The notes below the pieces were generated by a model. The model saw only the letters and a list, made by a program, of their open reading frames with translations. It made no database searches and was not told where the DNA came from. Of a stretch of DNA of 64,000 bases, positions 18,632-28,381 are shown piece after piece. Position 1 is the first letter of the stretch, and each line of letters starts with the position of its first letter. The position numbers were made by a program, and so were the translations under genes. This DNA comes from Pseudomonas lutea (lineage in GTDB: Bacteria; Pseudomonadota; Gammaproteobacteria; Pseudomonadales; Pseudomonadaceae): positions 434,001 to 498,000 of the forward strand of contig NZ_JRMB01000001.1 of NCBI RefSeq assembly GCF_000759445.1, written 5' to 3'.

Positions 18632-18910
18632 CTTCCCGGCTGAAGCCGGTCCCACTGGGTCATCGCGATCTCACTGTAGGGCCGGCTTGATGGCGAATGC
18701 GATGTTTCAGCTAGGAAAAATGCAGCCTGACAATCTGCTTCCCGGCTGAAGCCGGTCGCACTGGGTGATCGCGATCTCACTGGGGGCCGGCTTGATGGCG
18801 AATGCGATGTTTCAGCTAGGAAAAATGCAGCCTGACAATCTGCTTCCCGGCTGAAGCCGGTCGCACTGGGTGATCGCGATCTCACTGTAGGAGCCGGCTT
18901 GCTGGCGAAC
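18632..18910. repeat. Tandem 105/106-bp direct repeats carrying REP cores
   Basis: Units start with CTTCCCGGCTGAAGCCGGTC at 18632, 18738 and 18843 (spacing 106 and 105). The first two are nearly identical throughout, including GATGGCGAATGCGATGTTTC and a CTAGGAAAAATGCAGCCTG segment. The third keeps only its first ~45 bp and then changes into a standard REP copy. Confidence 0.85.
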
Positions 18911-18976
18911 GCTGTCTGCCTGCCGACATGTCTGTGGCTGGCCCACCCCATTCGCCAGCAAGCCGGCTCCTACAGG
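18886..18976. repeat. REP inverted pair
   Basis: TGTAGGAGCCGGCTTGCTGG with CGAACG at 18886-18911 and its complement TTCGCCAGCAAGCCGGCTCC plus TACAGG at 18951-18976 form a long potential hairpin of BIME type with a ~39-nt loop. Confidence 0.8.
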
Positions 18977-19028
18977 GAATTGCATCCAGTCAGAAAGACC
19001 GTGCAAACGCTGGTGATCGCAACATAAT

Positions 19029-19114
<86 letters not shown>

Positions 19115-19135
19115 CATACACAGAAAGTCCGGACG

Positions 19136-19365
19136 CCGCCAAACGCGACTTGGGCGCAGGCCGAACGTAGACGACGCGCAGTGGGTCGAGCCGCATGGAT
19201 GCGGCGAGAGCGCCGTCAGGACATGGATGTCCGTTCGGCGCGGGCCCACGGAGGGTCGTCGAAGTGAGGGAATCCCGACGGAGGAGGGACCTAACCAGGA
19301 GCAAAGCGTTTTTGGTTACTTTTGGGGCGCTTTTGCCAAAAGTGACCCGCCGTAAGGGCGGAACC
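19136..19365 (+). repeat. Dispersed ~230-bp element, copy B
   Basis: Partner of 18364-18588 in the opposite orientation, with the same ordered sequence blocks. It ends in a hairpin-like GACCCGCCGTAAGGGCGGAA. No gene is credible here; the reading frames differ between the two copies. Confidence 0.7.
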
Positions 19366-19403
19366 ATAACAACTCCACCCACAAATAACGGATATGCCTA
19401 CGG

Positions 19404-19442
19404 TGTAAAGCTTGTAAACGGTCTGTTTTATTCACTCTTTAC
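19404..19442 (+). promoter_or_regulatory. Candidate kdp control region
   Basis: Two direct TGTAAA hexamers (19404-19409 and 19413-19418, 9 bp apart) are followed by a T-rich stretch ending TTTAC at 19442; an inverted TTTACA is at 19482-19487. OmpR-family regulators such as KdpE often bind direct repeats of about this spacing or T-rich sites, and this lies 100-140 bp before kdpF. Assignment to KdpE is inference. Confidence 0.3.
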
Positions 19443-19543
19443 GCTTTCTTTATGCCCCACGACCGCCGTCGCTCTCGTTCCTTTACACCCTCACTGAACA
19501 CAATTGCCCCACACGGCAGTCGCCGTATGACGGAGAGTTTTTC

Positions 19544-19639
19544 ATGAGCGTTCTGGATGGGGTGTCGCTGCTGCTGGCAGCAGGGTTGTTCGTGTACTTG
19601 CTGGTGGCGCTGCTGCGTGCCGGCCGGGTCGAGGAGTGA
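19544..19639 (+). CDS. kdpF: K+-transporting ATPase subunit KdpF
   Basis: 31-residue single-span membrane peptide (MSVLDGVSLLLAAGLFVYLL then VALLRAGR), the stabilising subunit of the KdpFABC complex. GGAG at 19532-19535 gives 8-nt spacing to the ATG. Its stop lies 5 nt before the kdpA ATG, and kdpA's ribosome binding site AGGAG is inside the last codons of kdpF, so the two are coupled. Confidence 0.93.
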   Translation: MSVLDGVSLLLAAGLFVYLLVALLRAGRVEE

Positions 19640-19644
19640 CGGCC

Positions 19645-21339
19645 ATGCACGGTTATGACTACCTGCTGATACTGGCGTTTTTCGCCCTGGTGCTATTGCC
19701 CGCGCCGCTGCTGGGACGGTTTTACTACAACGTGATGGAAGGTCAGCGGACCTTTCTGACCCCGGTCATGGGCCCGGTCGAGCGCGTTTGTTATCGCCTG
19801 GCGGGCGTCGATCCCACGGTCGAGCAAAACTGGAAAACCTACACACTGGCCCTGCTGGCGTTCAACCTGGCGGGGTTTGTCGTGTTGTTTACGATCCTGC
19901 TGATGCAGGGGTCGTTGCCGCTCAATCCTCAGGGCCTGCCGGGGATGGAATGGTCGCTGGCGTTCAACACCACAATGAGCTTCGTCACCAACACCAACTG
20001 GCAGAGCTACAGCGGCGAAGCCTCGCTGAGTTACCTGAGCCAGATGGCCGGCCTGACCGTGCAGAACTTCGTCAGCGCCGCCACCGGCATCGCCGTGCTG
20101 GTTGCGTTTTGCCGCGGCATCAGCCGCCGCTCGACTCAGCATCTGGGCAACTTTTGGGCGGACATGACCCGTGCCACCTTGTATGGCCTGCTGCCGCTGT
20201 GCCTGGTGCTGGCGCTGCTGCTGGTCTGGCAGGGCGTGCCGCAGACCTTCGCGCACTACGTTGATGCCGTGACCCTGCAAGGTACCGATCAGACCATTCC
20301 CCTGGGCCCTGCGGCCAGCCAGATTGCGATCAAGCAACTGGGCACCAACGGCGGCGGTTTCTTCGGCGTCAACTCGGCGCACCCGTTCGAGAACCCGACC
20401 ATCTGGAGCAACCTGTTCGAGCTGGTGTCGATCATCCTGATCCCGGTGGCGCTGGTCTTCACCTTCGGCCATTACGTCAAGGACATGCGTCAGAGCCGCG
20501 CAATCATCGCCTGCATGCTGGCGCTGTTTCTGATCGGTGGCGCAACGGCCATGTGGTCCGAGTATCAGCCCAACCCTGCGCTGAACATCGCCTCGGTCGA
20601 GCAGGCCGCGCCGATGGAGGGCAAGGAAACGCGCTTCGGAACCACCGCTACCGTGCTCTGGGCCGCGACCACGACGGCTGCTTCCAACGGTTCGGTCAAC
20701 GGCATGCACGACAGCCTCAACCCGCTGACCGGCATGATCGCCCTGGCCAACATGATGGTCGGTGAGGTGATCTTCGGCGGCGTTGGTGCAGGCCTTTACG
20801 GGATGTTGCTCAACGTGCTGATCGCGGTGTTCCTGGCGGGTCTGATGATCGGCCGCACCCCGGAATACCTGGGCAAGAAGCTTCAAGCCCGTGAGGTCAA
20901 GCTGCTGGTGGCGACGCTGATCGTGATGCCGGTTGGCGTGCTGGTGTTCGGCGCGCTGGCCGCCAGCTTGCCGGGCCCGGCGGGTGCAGTGAGCAACCCC
21001 GGCGCCCACGGTTTCAGTCAGTTGCTGTACGCCTATACCTCGGCAACCGCCAACAACGGCTCGGCCTTCGGTGGCTTCAGCGCCAACACCACCTTTCATA
21101 ACCTGATGCTGGGCTTGTCGATGTTCATTGGCCGCTTCGGCTACATCCTGCCGGTGCTGGCGCTGGCGGGCAGTCTGGCGGCCAAGAAGACGTCCCCGCT
21201 CGGCCAGAACAGCTTTCCGACCCATGGCCCGCTGTTCGTTACCTTGCTGACCATGACCATTCTGCTCGTGGGTGGCCTCACGTTCCTGCCGACGCTGGCT
21301 CTGGGACCGATTGCCGAACACTTGAGCCTGGGCTTCTGA
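19645..21339 (+). CDS. kdpA: K+-transporting ATPase subunit KdpA
   Basis: Potassium-binding channel-like subunit of the Kdp P-type ATPase, 564 residues, about ten transmembrane helices. The four selectivity-filter-like loops are visible: [30 protein letters not shown], the segment with [14 protein letters not shown], and [15 protein letters not shown] 19645 is used because AGGAG (19632-19636) is 8 nt upstream and the family N-terminus is M-x-x-YDYLL; the in-frame GTG at 19636 is unlikely. Confidence 0.97.
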   Translation: MHGYDYLLILAFFALVLLPAPLLGRFYYNVMEGQRTFLTPVMGPVERVCYRLAGVDPTVEQNWKTYTLALLAFNLAGFVVLFTILLMQGSLPLNPQGLPGMEWSLAFNTTMSFVTNTNWQSYSGEASLSYLSQMAGLTVQNFVSAATGIAVLVAFCRGISRRSTQHLGNFWADMTRATLYGLLPLCLVLALLLVWQGVPQTFAHYVDAVTLQGTDQTIPLGPAASQIAIKQLGTNGGGFFGVNSAHPFENPTIWSNLFELVSIILIPVALVFTFGHYVKDMRQSRAIIACMLALFLIGGATAMWSEYQPNPALNIASVEQAAPMEGKETRFGTTATVLWAATTTAASNGSVNGMHDSLNPLTGMIALANMMVGEVIFGGVGAGLYGMLLNVLIAVFLAGLMIGRTPEYLGKKLQAREVKLLVATLIVMPVGVLVFGALAASLPGPAGAVSNPGAHGFSQLLYAYTSATANNGSAFGGFSANTTFHNLMLGLSMFIGRFGYILPVLALAGSLAAKKTSPLGQNSFPTHGPLFVTLLTMTILLVGGLTFLPTLALGPIAEHLSLGF

Positions 21340-21349
21340 GGACTACACC

Positions 21350-23458
21350 ATGAACATGCAAGCCCCTGTAACAAAGAGCCCGGACAGCAACGCCCCGGCC
21401 AGCAACACGGCCGTGCCCGGTCATGGCCAGCAGCCCGCAAGCGCCCCAGCCAAAACCGGGTTCGCCGCACTGTGGCGCCCGGCGCTGATCCAGGCGTTCG
21501 TCAAGCTCGATCCGCGTCAGCTGCAACGGGCGCCGGTGATGCTGGTGGTCGAACTGACCGCCATTCTGACCACCGTGCTGTGTCTGATCCCTGATCCGGC
21601 AGTGCCGACGTCCGTCGCCGTGCAGATCGCGGTCTGGCTGTGGTTCACCGTGCTGTTCGCCAACTTCGCCGAAGCCCTGGCCGAAGGCCGTGGCAAGGCC
21701 CGCGCCGACAGCCTGAAAGCCGGCACCGAAGGCTTGAAGGCGAGGGTACAAGATGCCAACGGCCAACAGCGGATGGTCAACGCTGCCACCCTGCGCAAGG
21801 GCGATGTGGTCCGTGTCGAAGCCGGGGAGTTGATCCCGGGTGATGGCGAGGTCATCGAAGGCATTGCCGCGGTCAACGAAGCAGCGATCACCGGTGAATC
21901 GGCCCCGGTGATTCGTGAATCCGGTGGCGACCGCTCGGCTGTCACGGGCAATACCCGACTGGTGTCCGACTGGCTGCTGGTGCGCATCAGCGCCAACCCG
22001 GGCGAATCCACCCTGGACCGCATGATCGCGCTGGTAGAAGGCGCCAAGCGGCAGAAGACCCCCAACGAGGTCGCCCTCGACATCTTGCTGATCGGCCTGA
22101 CCCTGATCTTTTTGCTGGTGGTCGTGACGCTGCAGCCCTTTGCGCACTTTGCCGGCGGTAACCTGCCGCTGGTGTTCCTTGTGGCGCTGCTGGTGACCCT
22201 GATCCCGACGACCATTGGCGGCTTGCTGTCGGCCATCGGTATCGCCGGCATGGACCGCCTGGTACGGCTGAATGTCATCGCCAAGTCCGGCCGCGCGGTA
22301 GAAGCGGCGGGCGACGTCCATGTGCTGCTGCTGGACAAGACCGGCACCATTACTTTCGGCAACCGTCGCTGCTCGGCGGTGTATGCCGCGCCCGGCGTAT
22401 CGCCCAAAGAGCTGAGCGAGGGCACGCTGCTGGCGTCGCTGGCCGATGACACCGCCGAAGGCAAATCCATCGTCGAGTACCTGCGCGCCTCGCACCCCAT
22501 GACGGAGCCAGCGGCGAGTCAGCTGACCGCCGTGCCTTTCACCGCAGAAACCCGTTTGTCCGGCGTTGATTTCCAGGGCCGTGTCTACCGCAAGGGCGCG
22601 GTGGATTCGCTGCTGAAGTTCCTCGGCCGTGACCGCAGTGATCTGCCACCGGTGCTGGCTCGCGAAATCGACAAGATCGCCAAAACCGGCGGCACCCCGT
22701 TGCTGGTCTGCGGCGACGGCAAGCTGCTGGGCGCGATCCATCTGAAGGACGTGGTCAAGCCAGGCATTCGCGAGCGCTTCGAAGAGCTGCGCAAACTGGG
22801 CATTCGCACCGTGATGGTGACGGGCGATAACCCGCTGACCGCGGCGGCGATCGCGGCAGAGGCGGGCGTTGATGACGTGCTGGCCGAAGCCACGCCCGAG
22901 AAGAAACTGGAGCGCATCCGGCAGGAGCAGAACGACGGTCGTCTGGTGGCCATGTGCGGCGACGGCGCCAACGACGCCCCGGCCCTGGCCCAGGCCGATG
23001 TCGGCATGGCGATGAACGATGGCACCCAGGCCGCGCGGGAAGCCGCCAACATGGTTGACCTGGACAGCGACCCCACCAAGCTGCTGGACGTGGTGCAGAT
23101 CGGTAAGGAATTGCTGGTGACCCGCGGGGCGCTGACGACTTTTTCCATCGCCAATGACGTGGCCAAGTACTTTGCCATCCTGCCGGCGCTGTTCGCGGCG
23201 ATCTACCCGCAGCTGGGCGTGCTCAACATCATGCACCTGGCCAGCCCGCAAAGCGCGATCCTGTCGGCCATCGTGTTCAACGCGCTGATCATCGTGGTGC
23301 TGATTCCGCTGGCGTTGCGCGGGGTCCGTGTGCAGGCCGCGAGCGCTGCGCATTTGCTGCGACGCAATCTGCTGGTGTACGGGCTGGGCGGGCTGGTGGT
23401 GCCGTTCGTGGGCATCAAGGCGATCGACCTGCTGTTGACGGCCTTGCACCTGGTTTAA
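21350..23458 (+). CDS. kdpB: K+-transporting ATPase ATP-binding subunit KdpB
   Basis: Catalytic P-type ATPase subunit, 702 residues. The phosphorylated Asp329 sits in [12 protein letters not shown], the actuator TGES motif in [10 protein letters not shown], the nucleotide-binding KGA in VYRKGAVDS, and the hinge in [18 protein letters not shown]. The first ~35 residues form a Pro/Ala/Ser-rich cytoplasmic extension longer than in E. coli KdpB. It follows kdpA after 10 nt. Confidence 0.97.
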   Translation: MNMQAPVTKSPDSNAPASNTAVPGHGQQPASAPAKTGFAALWRPALIQAFVKLDPRQLQRAPVMLVVELTAILTTVLCLIPDPAVPTSVAVQIAVWLWFTVLFANFAEALAEGRGKARADSLKAGTEGLKARVQDANGQQRMVNAATLRKGDVVRVEAGELIPGDGEVIEGIAAVNEAAITGESAPVIRESGGDRSAVTGNTRLVSDWLLVRISANPGESTLDRMIALVEGAKRQKTPNEVALDILLIGLTLIFLLVVVTLQPFAHFAGGNLPLVFLVALLVTLIPTTIGGLLSAIGIAGMDRLVRLNVIAKSGRAVEAAGDVHVLLLDKTGTITFGNRRCSAVYAAPGVSPKELSEGTLLASLADDTAEGKSIVEYLRASHPMTEPAASQLTAVPFTAETRLSGVDFQGRVYRKGAVDSLLKFLGRDRSDLPPVLAREIDKIAKTGGTPLLVCGDGKLLGAIHLKDVVKPGIRERFEELRKLGIRTVMVTGDNPLTAAAIAAEAGVDDVLAEATPEKKLERIRQEQNDGRLVAMCGDGANDAPALAQADVGMAMNDGTQAAREAANMVDLDSDPTKLLDVVQIGKELLVTRGALTTFSIANDVAKYFAILPALFAAIYPQLGVLNIMHLASPQSAILSAIVFNALIIVVLIPLALRGVRVQAASAAHLLRRNLLVYGLGGLVVPFVGIKAIDLLLTALHLV

Positions 23459-23521
23459 CCCTTGATCGTGCTGCGCGGTGAATGATCCCGCGCGGCGCTC
23501 ACTTCACACGAGGAATGAATG

Positions 23522-24088
23522 ATGTCCAGCGTATTGCGTCCGGCCGTGAGCCTGATCGTTCTGATGACCCTGATCACCGGCGTGGCTTACCCGCTGGTAG
23601 TGACCGGTGTCGCACAGGTAGCGTTTCCCGAACAGGCCAACGGCAGCCTGGTCTACGACGACCATGAGAAGGTGCGCGGCTCGGGATTGATTGCCCAGAA
23701 TTTCACCGGCGAGGAGTGGTTCCACCCACGTCCTTCCGCCGGCGCGTATGCCACGGTGGCGAGCGGTGCGAGTAACCTGTCGCCCAGCAATCCGGCGCTG
23801 GCCACGCGGGTCGGTGAGGATGCGGCCAGGGAGAAGGTCGAAAATCAGGGCCCGGTGCCACTGAACCTGCTGACAACCTCCGGCAGCGGCCTTGACCCGC
23901 ATCTCTCGCCCGCAGCAGCGGACTACCAGGTGGCGCGTATCGCCGCGGCGCGCAACCTGCCGCGTGAAGCAGTCCAGAAAATGGTCGCCGAGAACACCCG
24001 CACCTCATTGATCGGCCCGCCGGTGGTGAACGTACTGGATTTGAACTTGGGTCTGGATCGGTTACCGTCTGGCAAGGTCGTGAACTAA
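23522..24088 (+). CDS. kdpC: K+-transporting ATPase subunit KdpC
   Basis: 188-residue membrane-anchored subunit with one N-terminal helix ([21 protein letters not shown]) and a periplasmic domain carrying the family signatures [25 protein letters not shown], and [17 protein letters not shown] at 23519 and 23522 are adjacent and in frame; AGGA at 23511-23514 gives 7 nt to 23522, so that start is preferred. It is the last gene of kdpFABC. Confidence 0.96.
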   Translation: MSSVLRPAVSLIVLMTLITGVAYPLVVTGVAQVAFPEQANGSLVYDDHEKVRGSGLIAQNFTGEEWFHPRPSAGAYATVASGASNLSPSNPALATRVGEDAAREKVENQGPVPLNLLTTSGSGLDPHLSPAAADYQVARIAAARNLPREAVQKMVAENTRTSLIGPPVVNVLDLNLGLDRLPSGKVVN

Positions 24089-24174
24089 GTCCGCTGGATC
24101 GTTCGGCTGGCATGGCCTCGGTAATGGGTACGCCGGGTTTCGGCCCGGACAGGGACCTGTGGCGCACGCCGAAC

Positions 24175-24266
24175 TGTAGGAGCGCGCTTGCCCGCGAATG
24201 CATGAGTACAGACGATGGAGATGCATCGGATGTACCGCCTCCTTCGCGGGCAAGTGCGCTCCTGCA
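24175..24266. repeat. REP-type inverted pair between kdpC and kdpD
   Basis: TGTAGGAGCGCGCTTGCCCG with CGAATG at 24175-24200 and the complement TTCGCGGGCAAGTGCGCTCC plus TGCA at 24243-24266 form a long hairpin. It lies within the 268-nt gap that separates kdpFABC from kdpDE. The rest of the gap shows no gene. Confidence 0.75.
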
Positions 24267-24356
24267 ATTGGCCTCGGCCAGGATACAGATCTGTGACGTT
24301 GCGCAACGTAAGTCAGGACAACGATCAACCCGATCCCACACCTCAGGACAACCTTA

Positions 24357-27014
24357 GTGAATTCAACCAACCGCGCCGACGCCTTGCTGGTCAACCTGCC
24401 CCGAGACGATCGCGGGCGGCTGAAGGTGTTTCTCGGCGCGGCGCCGGGGGTGGGCAAGACTTACGCGATGCTTCAGGCCGCGCATTCCCAGATGCGCCAG
24501 GGTGTTGCGCTGCTGGCCGGTGTCGTCGAGACCCACGGCCGTGCCGAGACCGAAGCGTTGCTCGGCGGTCTGCCGCAACAGCCGATGCTACGCACCGAAT
24601 ACCGTGGCGTCATGCTCGAAGAAATGGACCTCGACGGTCTACTCGCGGCCAGGCCGAAACTGGTACTGGTCGACGAGCTGGCGCACAGCAATGCGCCCGG
24701 CAGCCGGCACGCCAAGCGCTGGCAGGACATTCAGGAACTGCTGTCTGCCGGGATCGACGTTTACACCACGGTCAACGTCCAGCACCTGGAAAGCCTCAAC
24801 GATCAAGTGCGCGGCATCACCGGAGTGCAGGTCCGCGAGACGCTGCCCGACTGGGTGCTGCAGGAAGCTTATGAGCTGGTGCTGATTGACCTGCCGCCGC
24901 GCGAACTGCTGGAGCGTCTGCGCGACGGCAAGGTCTACGTGCCCGAGCAAGCGCGGGCTGCCATTGATGCGTTCTTCACCCAGACCAACCTCACTGCGCT
25001 GCGGGAAATGGCGATGCAGACGGCCGCCGCGCAGGTGGATGACGACCTGGCGCTGGGCTATCGGCAATTGGGTCGGGCTGCGCCGGCGGTGCGGGGTCGG
25101 CTGCTGGTGGGTATCGACGGCGACGCTCAGGCCGAGCGTCTGGTGCGTCATGCCAGCCGCGTGGCGCAACGCCGGCATCTGCCGTGGAGTCTGGTGCATG
25201 TCGATAACGGACGCTTTATCGACGAACTGGCGCGAACCCGTTTGCAAGGCGCGCAGCAGTTGGCCGAACGGCTGGGTGGCGAAGTGGTGGTGCTGCGCGC
25301 GGCAGAGGTGGCGAAAACGCTGATTCAACACGCCGCCGAACGCCGAGCCAGCCTCGTGCTGGTGGGGCAGTCGCGGCCTTCTCTGCGCCGTCGTCTGTTG
25401 GGTGGCGGTCTGGCGTCGCGCCTGTTGCGCAATGCCCACGGGCTGGAAATCAACGTGCTCGACAGCGAGTCACGCCCCGATCAGCCGCAATCCACATCGC
25501 CACGCACGCTGGTCTGGTTCGATTACGCTCTGGCGCTGGTTGCCACCCTTGGCGCCAGTGCGCTGGCCTGGGCGGTGGCGGGCTGGCTGGCGCTGCCCAA
25601 TATTTCCCTGGTGTTTCTCGCCGCCGTCCTGTTGGTGGCCGTGCGCAGCAGTGTCGGCCCGGCGATGGTCTGTTCGGTGCTGTCCTTTCTCGCCTATGAC
25701 TTTCTCTTCATTCCGCCGAATTTCTCGCTGAGCATCCAGCGCGAGGAAGACGTGCTGACGTTGCTGTTCTTTCTGTTGATGGCGGCCTTGACCGGCAACC
25801 TCGCGGCGCGCCAACGCCGTCAGTTGCAAGCGCTGCGCGATACCCAGGAAGAGACCAGCGAGTTGCTCGACCTGTCGCGACGTTTGACCGCTGCCACGGA
25901 CCGCCAGGCGGTGCTGTCTGCCGCCGATCATCATCTGGCCGGCTGGAGCGAAGTGCAGTTGTGCGTGCTGGACAACGACCGCGAGCAGGGCTGGAAGGTC
26001 GAGGTGGGCGGGCCGCTCGAGTTCTCCGAGCCTGAGCGCGCGGCGGCCGACTGGGCGTGGCAGCACGGTCAACCGGCGGGCAAGGGCACTGGCACGTTGC
26101 CGTCGAGTCACTGGTGGTGGCTGCCGCTGTGGGTAGACGACGCACCGTTGGCGTTACTGGGCATCCGTGCCAAACAAGGCCATAGCTTCAGCGTCCAGCG
26201 GCGACGCTTGCTCACCGCCCTCAGTCAGCCGTTGGGGCAGGCGCTGGCACGGGCGCGGCTGGCCGAGGACCTGGAAGCCGCGCGTCTGCACGGCGAAACC
26301 GAGCAACTGCGCAGCGCGTTACTGGCCTCGGTGTCCCACGACCTGCGCACCCCGCTGACCGCCATGCGTGGCAGCATCGACAGCCTGCTGGCGCTCGGCG
26401 AGGCGATTCCGCTGGACGATCGCCGTGAACTGCTCGAAGGCACCCGGGACGAGGCCGAGCGTCTGGACCGCTACATCCAGAACCTGCTGGACATGACGCG
26501 CCTTGGCCATGGCGCCCTCAAGCTGGCGCGGGACTGGGTGTCACCGGGCGATATCGTCGGCAGCGCGCTCAACCGGTTACGCGCGGTGCTGGCACCGTTG
26601 CAGGTCAGCACTCACGTGCCCGCCGAGTTGCCGCTGCTGTACGTGCATGCTGCGCTGATCGAGCAGGCACTGATCAACGTGATCGAGAATGCGGCGCGCT
26701 TTTCGCCCGTCAACGGCCGATTGCAGCTAGGCGTCAGCGAGGAGGAGGGGACACTGGTTTTCGCCGTGAGCGACGAAGGACCGGGAATTCCCGAAAACGA
26801 GCGCGCGAAGATTTTCGACATGTTCTACACCGCCGCGCGCGGGGACCGGGGCGGGCAGGGCACCGGGCTGGGTCTGGCGATTTGTCAGGGCATGGTCGGC
26901 GCCCACGGCGGACGCATCAGCGTGGCGGAGGGCATTGACGGCCATGGCACCTGTATCAGCCTGCACCTGCCCCTGCAAACACAGCCCGAAGCAGAAATGG
27001 ACCAGGCGGTCTGA
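24357..27014 (+). CDS. kdpD: Sensor histidine kinase KdpD
   Basis: 885-residue inner-membrane K+/turgor sensor. In order: KdpD N-terminal domain with a Walker-A-like GAAPGVGKTY (about residues 27-36), a USP-like domain (about 245-370), four clustered membrane helices (DUF4118, about 385-480), a GAF-like region, HisKA with His661 (ASVSHDLRTPLTAMRG) and HATPase (NVIENAARF, DEGPGI, GGQGTGLGLAI). The GTG start at 24357 has AGGA 8 nt upstream. It phosphorylates KdpE, encoded 61 nt downstream. Confidence 0.96.
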   Translation: MNSTNRADALLVNLPRDDRGRLKVFLGAAPGVGKTYAMLQAAHSQMRQGVALLAGVVETHGRAETEALLGGLPQQPMLRTEYRGVMLEEMDLDGLLAARPKLVLVDELAHSNAPGSRHAKRWQDIQELLSAGIDVYTTVNVQHLESLNDQVRGITGVQVRETLPDWVLQEAYELVLIDLPPRELLERLRDGKVYVPEQARAAIDAFFTQTNLTALREMAMQTAAAQVDDDLALGYRQLGRAAPAVRGRLLVGIDGDAQAERLVRHASRVAQRRHLPWSLVHVDNGRFIDELARTRLQGAQQLAERLGGEVVVLRAAEVAKTLIQHAAERRASLVLVGQSRPSLRRRLLGGGLASRLLRNAHGLEINVLDSESRPDQPQSTSPRTLVWFDYALALVATLGASALAWAVAGWLALPNISLVFLAAVLLVAVRSSVGPAMVCSVLSFLAYDFLFIPPNFSLSIQREEDVLTLLFFLLMAALTGNLAARQRRQLQALRDTQEETSELLDLSRRLTAATDRQAVLSAADHHLAGWSEVQLCVLDNDREQGWKVEVGGPLEFSEPERAAADWAWQHGQPAGKGTGTLPSSHWWWLPLWVDDAPLALLGIRAKQGHSFSVQRRRLLTALSQPLGQALARARLAEDLEAARLHGETEQLRSALLASVSHDLRTPLTAMRGSIDSLLALGEAIPLDDRRELLEGTRDEAERLDRYIQNLLDMTRLGHGALKLARDWVSPGDIVGSALNRLRAVLAPLQVSTHVPAELPLLYVHAALIEQALINVIENAARFSPVNGRLQLGVSEEEGTLVFAVSDEGPGIPENERAKIFDMFYTAARGDRGGQGTGLGLAICQGMVGAHGGRISVAEGIDGHGTCISLHLPLQTQPEAEMDQAV

Positions 27015-27075
27015 ATAGGCTTTGCGCTACTCTGACGCCCTTGTGAAACTGAGTCTTACCCATGACAGGACACCC

Positions 27076-27765
27076 ATGAGCCAGACGGCGACCATTCTGG
27101 TGATTGACGACGAGCCGCAGATCCGCAAATTTCTGCGCATCAGCCTCGCGTCACAAGGCTACAAAGTGCTGGAGGCGGGGACCGGCGGTGATGGCCTGAC
27201 CCAGGCGGCGCTCAACAAACCCGACCTGCTGGTGCTCGACCTGGGCCTGCCGGACATGGACGGGCAGGACGTGCTCAGCCAGTTTCGTGAATGGTCGAAC
27301 GTGCCGGTGCTGGTGCTCTCAGTGCGTGCCAGCGAGGGTGAAAAGGTCCGCGCACTGGACTCCGGTGCCAATGATTACGTAACCAAACCGTTCGGGATTC
27401 AGGAGTTTCTGGCGCGCGTGCGGGCGCTGTTGCGTCAGGCACCGGAGGGCAGTCAGGCGGAATCGGCGGTGGTGATCGGCGCGTTGAACATCGACCTGGC
27501 GTACCGACGGGTGTCCCTGGAGGCTGCCGAGGTAGCGCTGACCCGCAAGGAATACGCAGTGCTGGCGCAGCTGGCGCGACATCCGGGGCGAGTGATCACC
27601 CAGCAGCAGCTGCTCAAGGACATCTGGGGCCCGACCCATGTCGAGGACACCCATTATCTGCGGATCGTGGTGGGTCACCTGCGGCAAAAGCTGGGCGACG
27701 ACCCTGCCGCGCCGCGCTACATCCTCACGGAAGCGGGCGTTGGCTATAGGCTGGTGAATGTGTAA
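27076..27765 (+). CDS. kdpE: Response regulator KdpE
   Basis: 229-residue OmpR-family transcription activator of kdpFABC. The receiver has the acid pair in VIDDEPQ, phosphorylated Asp55 (LLVLDLGLPDMDG) and Lys in VTKPFGIQEF; the C-terminal winged helix includes THYLRIVVGHLRQKLGDD and GVGYRLVNV. AGGA at 27067-27070 supports ATG 27076 over the longer frame from 27022. Operon with kdpD. Confidence 0.96.
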   Translation: MSQTATILVIDDEPQIRKFLRISLASQGYKVLEAGTGGDGLTQAALNKPDLLVLDLGLPDMDGQDVLSQFREWSNVPVLVLSVRASEGEKVRALDSGANDYVTKPFGIQEFLARVRALLRQAPEGSQAESAVVIGALNIDLAYRRVSLEAAEVALTRKEYAVLAQLARHPGRVITQQQLLKDIWGPTHVEDTHYLRIVVGHLRQKLGDDPAAPRYILTEAGVGYRLVNV

Positions 27766-27944
27766 CAGAAGATGCGACTGCGAGGCACGCCCGGATCAGG
27801 TGATTAATCAGCTTGAATCAGGCAACCGATTCATCACACCGCGACGGTCTAAACCGCTATTGTGCCTCTCCCTGCGCTGCGGCACTTTTACCGGGCCGCA
27901 CCGTCAAAGCCGCATCGCTGATTTCCCTAGTTGAGGTAACACCC

Positions 27945-28223
27945 ATGAAAGCCTGGATCTGCCTGCCCCTGTTGGCGTTGGTTCTCACCGGTTGCGCCGG
28001 CAAAACGGCCTACCGTGACAGTTGTGCGACCAACCTTGACGGCGCCTGGCACGAGCTTGATCTGGCCAAGGCCGAAGGTTTCGCCGGCACGGTCAGCTAC
28101 TCCAAGGCGCTGTCGTTGCTGACTGGCGCCAAGACCCAGCAGCAGTTCGAGGCCTTCGAGGGTTGTTCCGAGAAAGCCGAGAAAGCCCGCTTCTACATCC
28201 GTGAGTCCCGCGCCGGTCGTTGA
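27945..28223 (+). CDS. Small lipoprotein of unknown function
   Basis: 92 residues with a lipoprotein signal peptide: MKAWICLPLLALVLTGCAG, lipobox LTGC, lipidated Cys17. The next residues are AG and not Asp, so outer-membrane localisation is expected. The mature part is ~75 residues, helical and charged, with two more Cys (in RDSCATN and EGCSEKA) that could pair. GAGG is 8 nt before ATG 27945. It stands alone between kdpE and the moxR gene. I do not recognise the family. Confidence 0.75.
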   Translation: MKAWICLPLLALVLTGCAGKTAYRDSCATNLDGAWHELDLAKAEGFAGTVSYSKALSLLTGAKTQQQFEAFEGCSEKAEKARFYIRESRAGR

Positions 28224-28381
28224 TCCGCTGTTGCCCGCGCGGTGCATGCCACCGCGATGCGGCCCTCCAATTCCCCCATCTCACTCTGGCGAAAAGGCCT
28301 ACGCTGACTTTACAGTGGCTGCACGTCTGGCATTTGTTGCAGTCCTATCAGCCATGAGCAGTCGCCTGGGGAGGCCTTCCG

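Noticed and set aside
19693..21321. 542-residue open frame antisense to kdpA
   Set aside because: Same reasoning: Gln/Arg/His-rich shadow of a conserved membrane protein gene.
21278..23449. 723-residue open frame antisense to kdpB
   Set aside because: It is the shadow of a high-GC gene: His/Gln/Arg-rich composition, no domain, no ribosome binding site, and kdpB on the other strand is intact and conserved.
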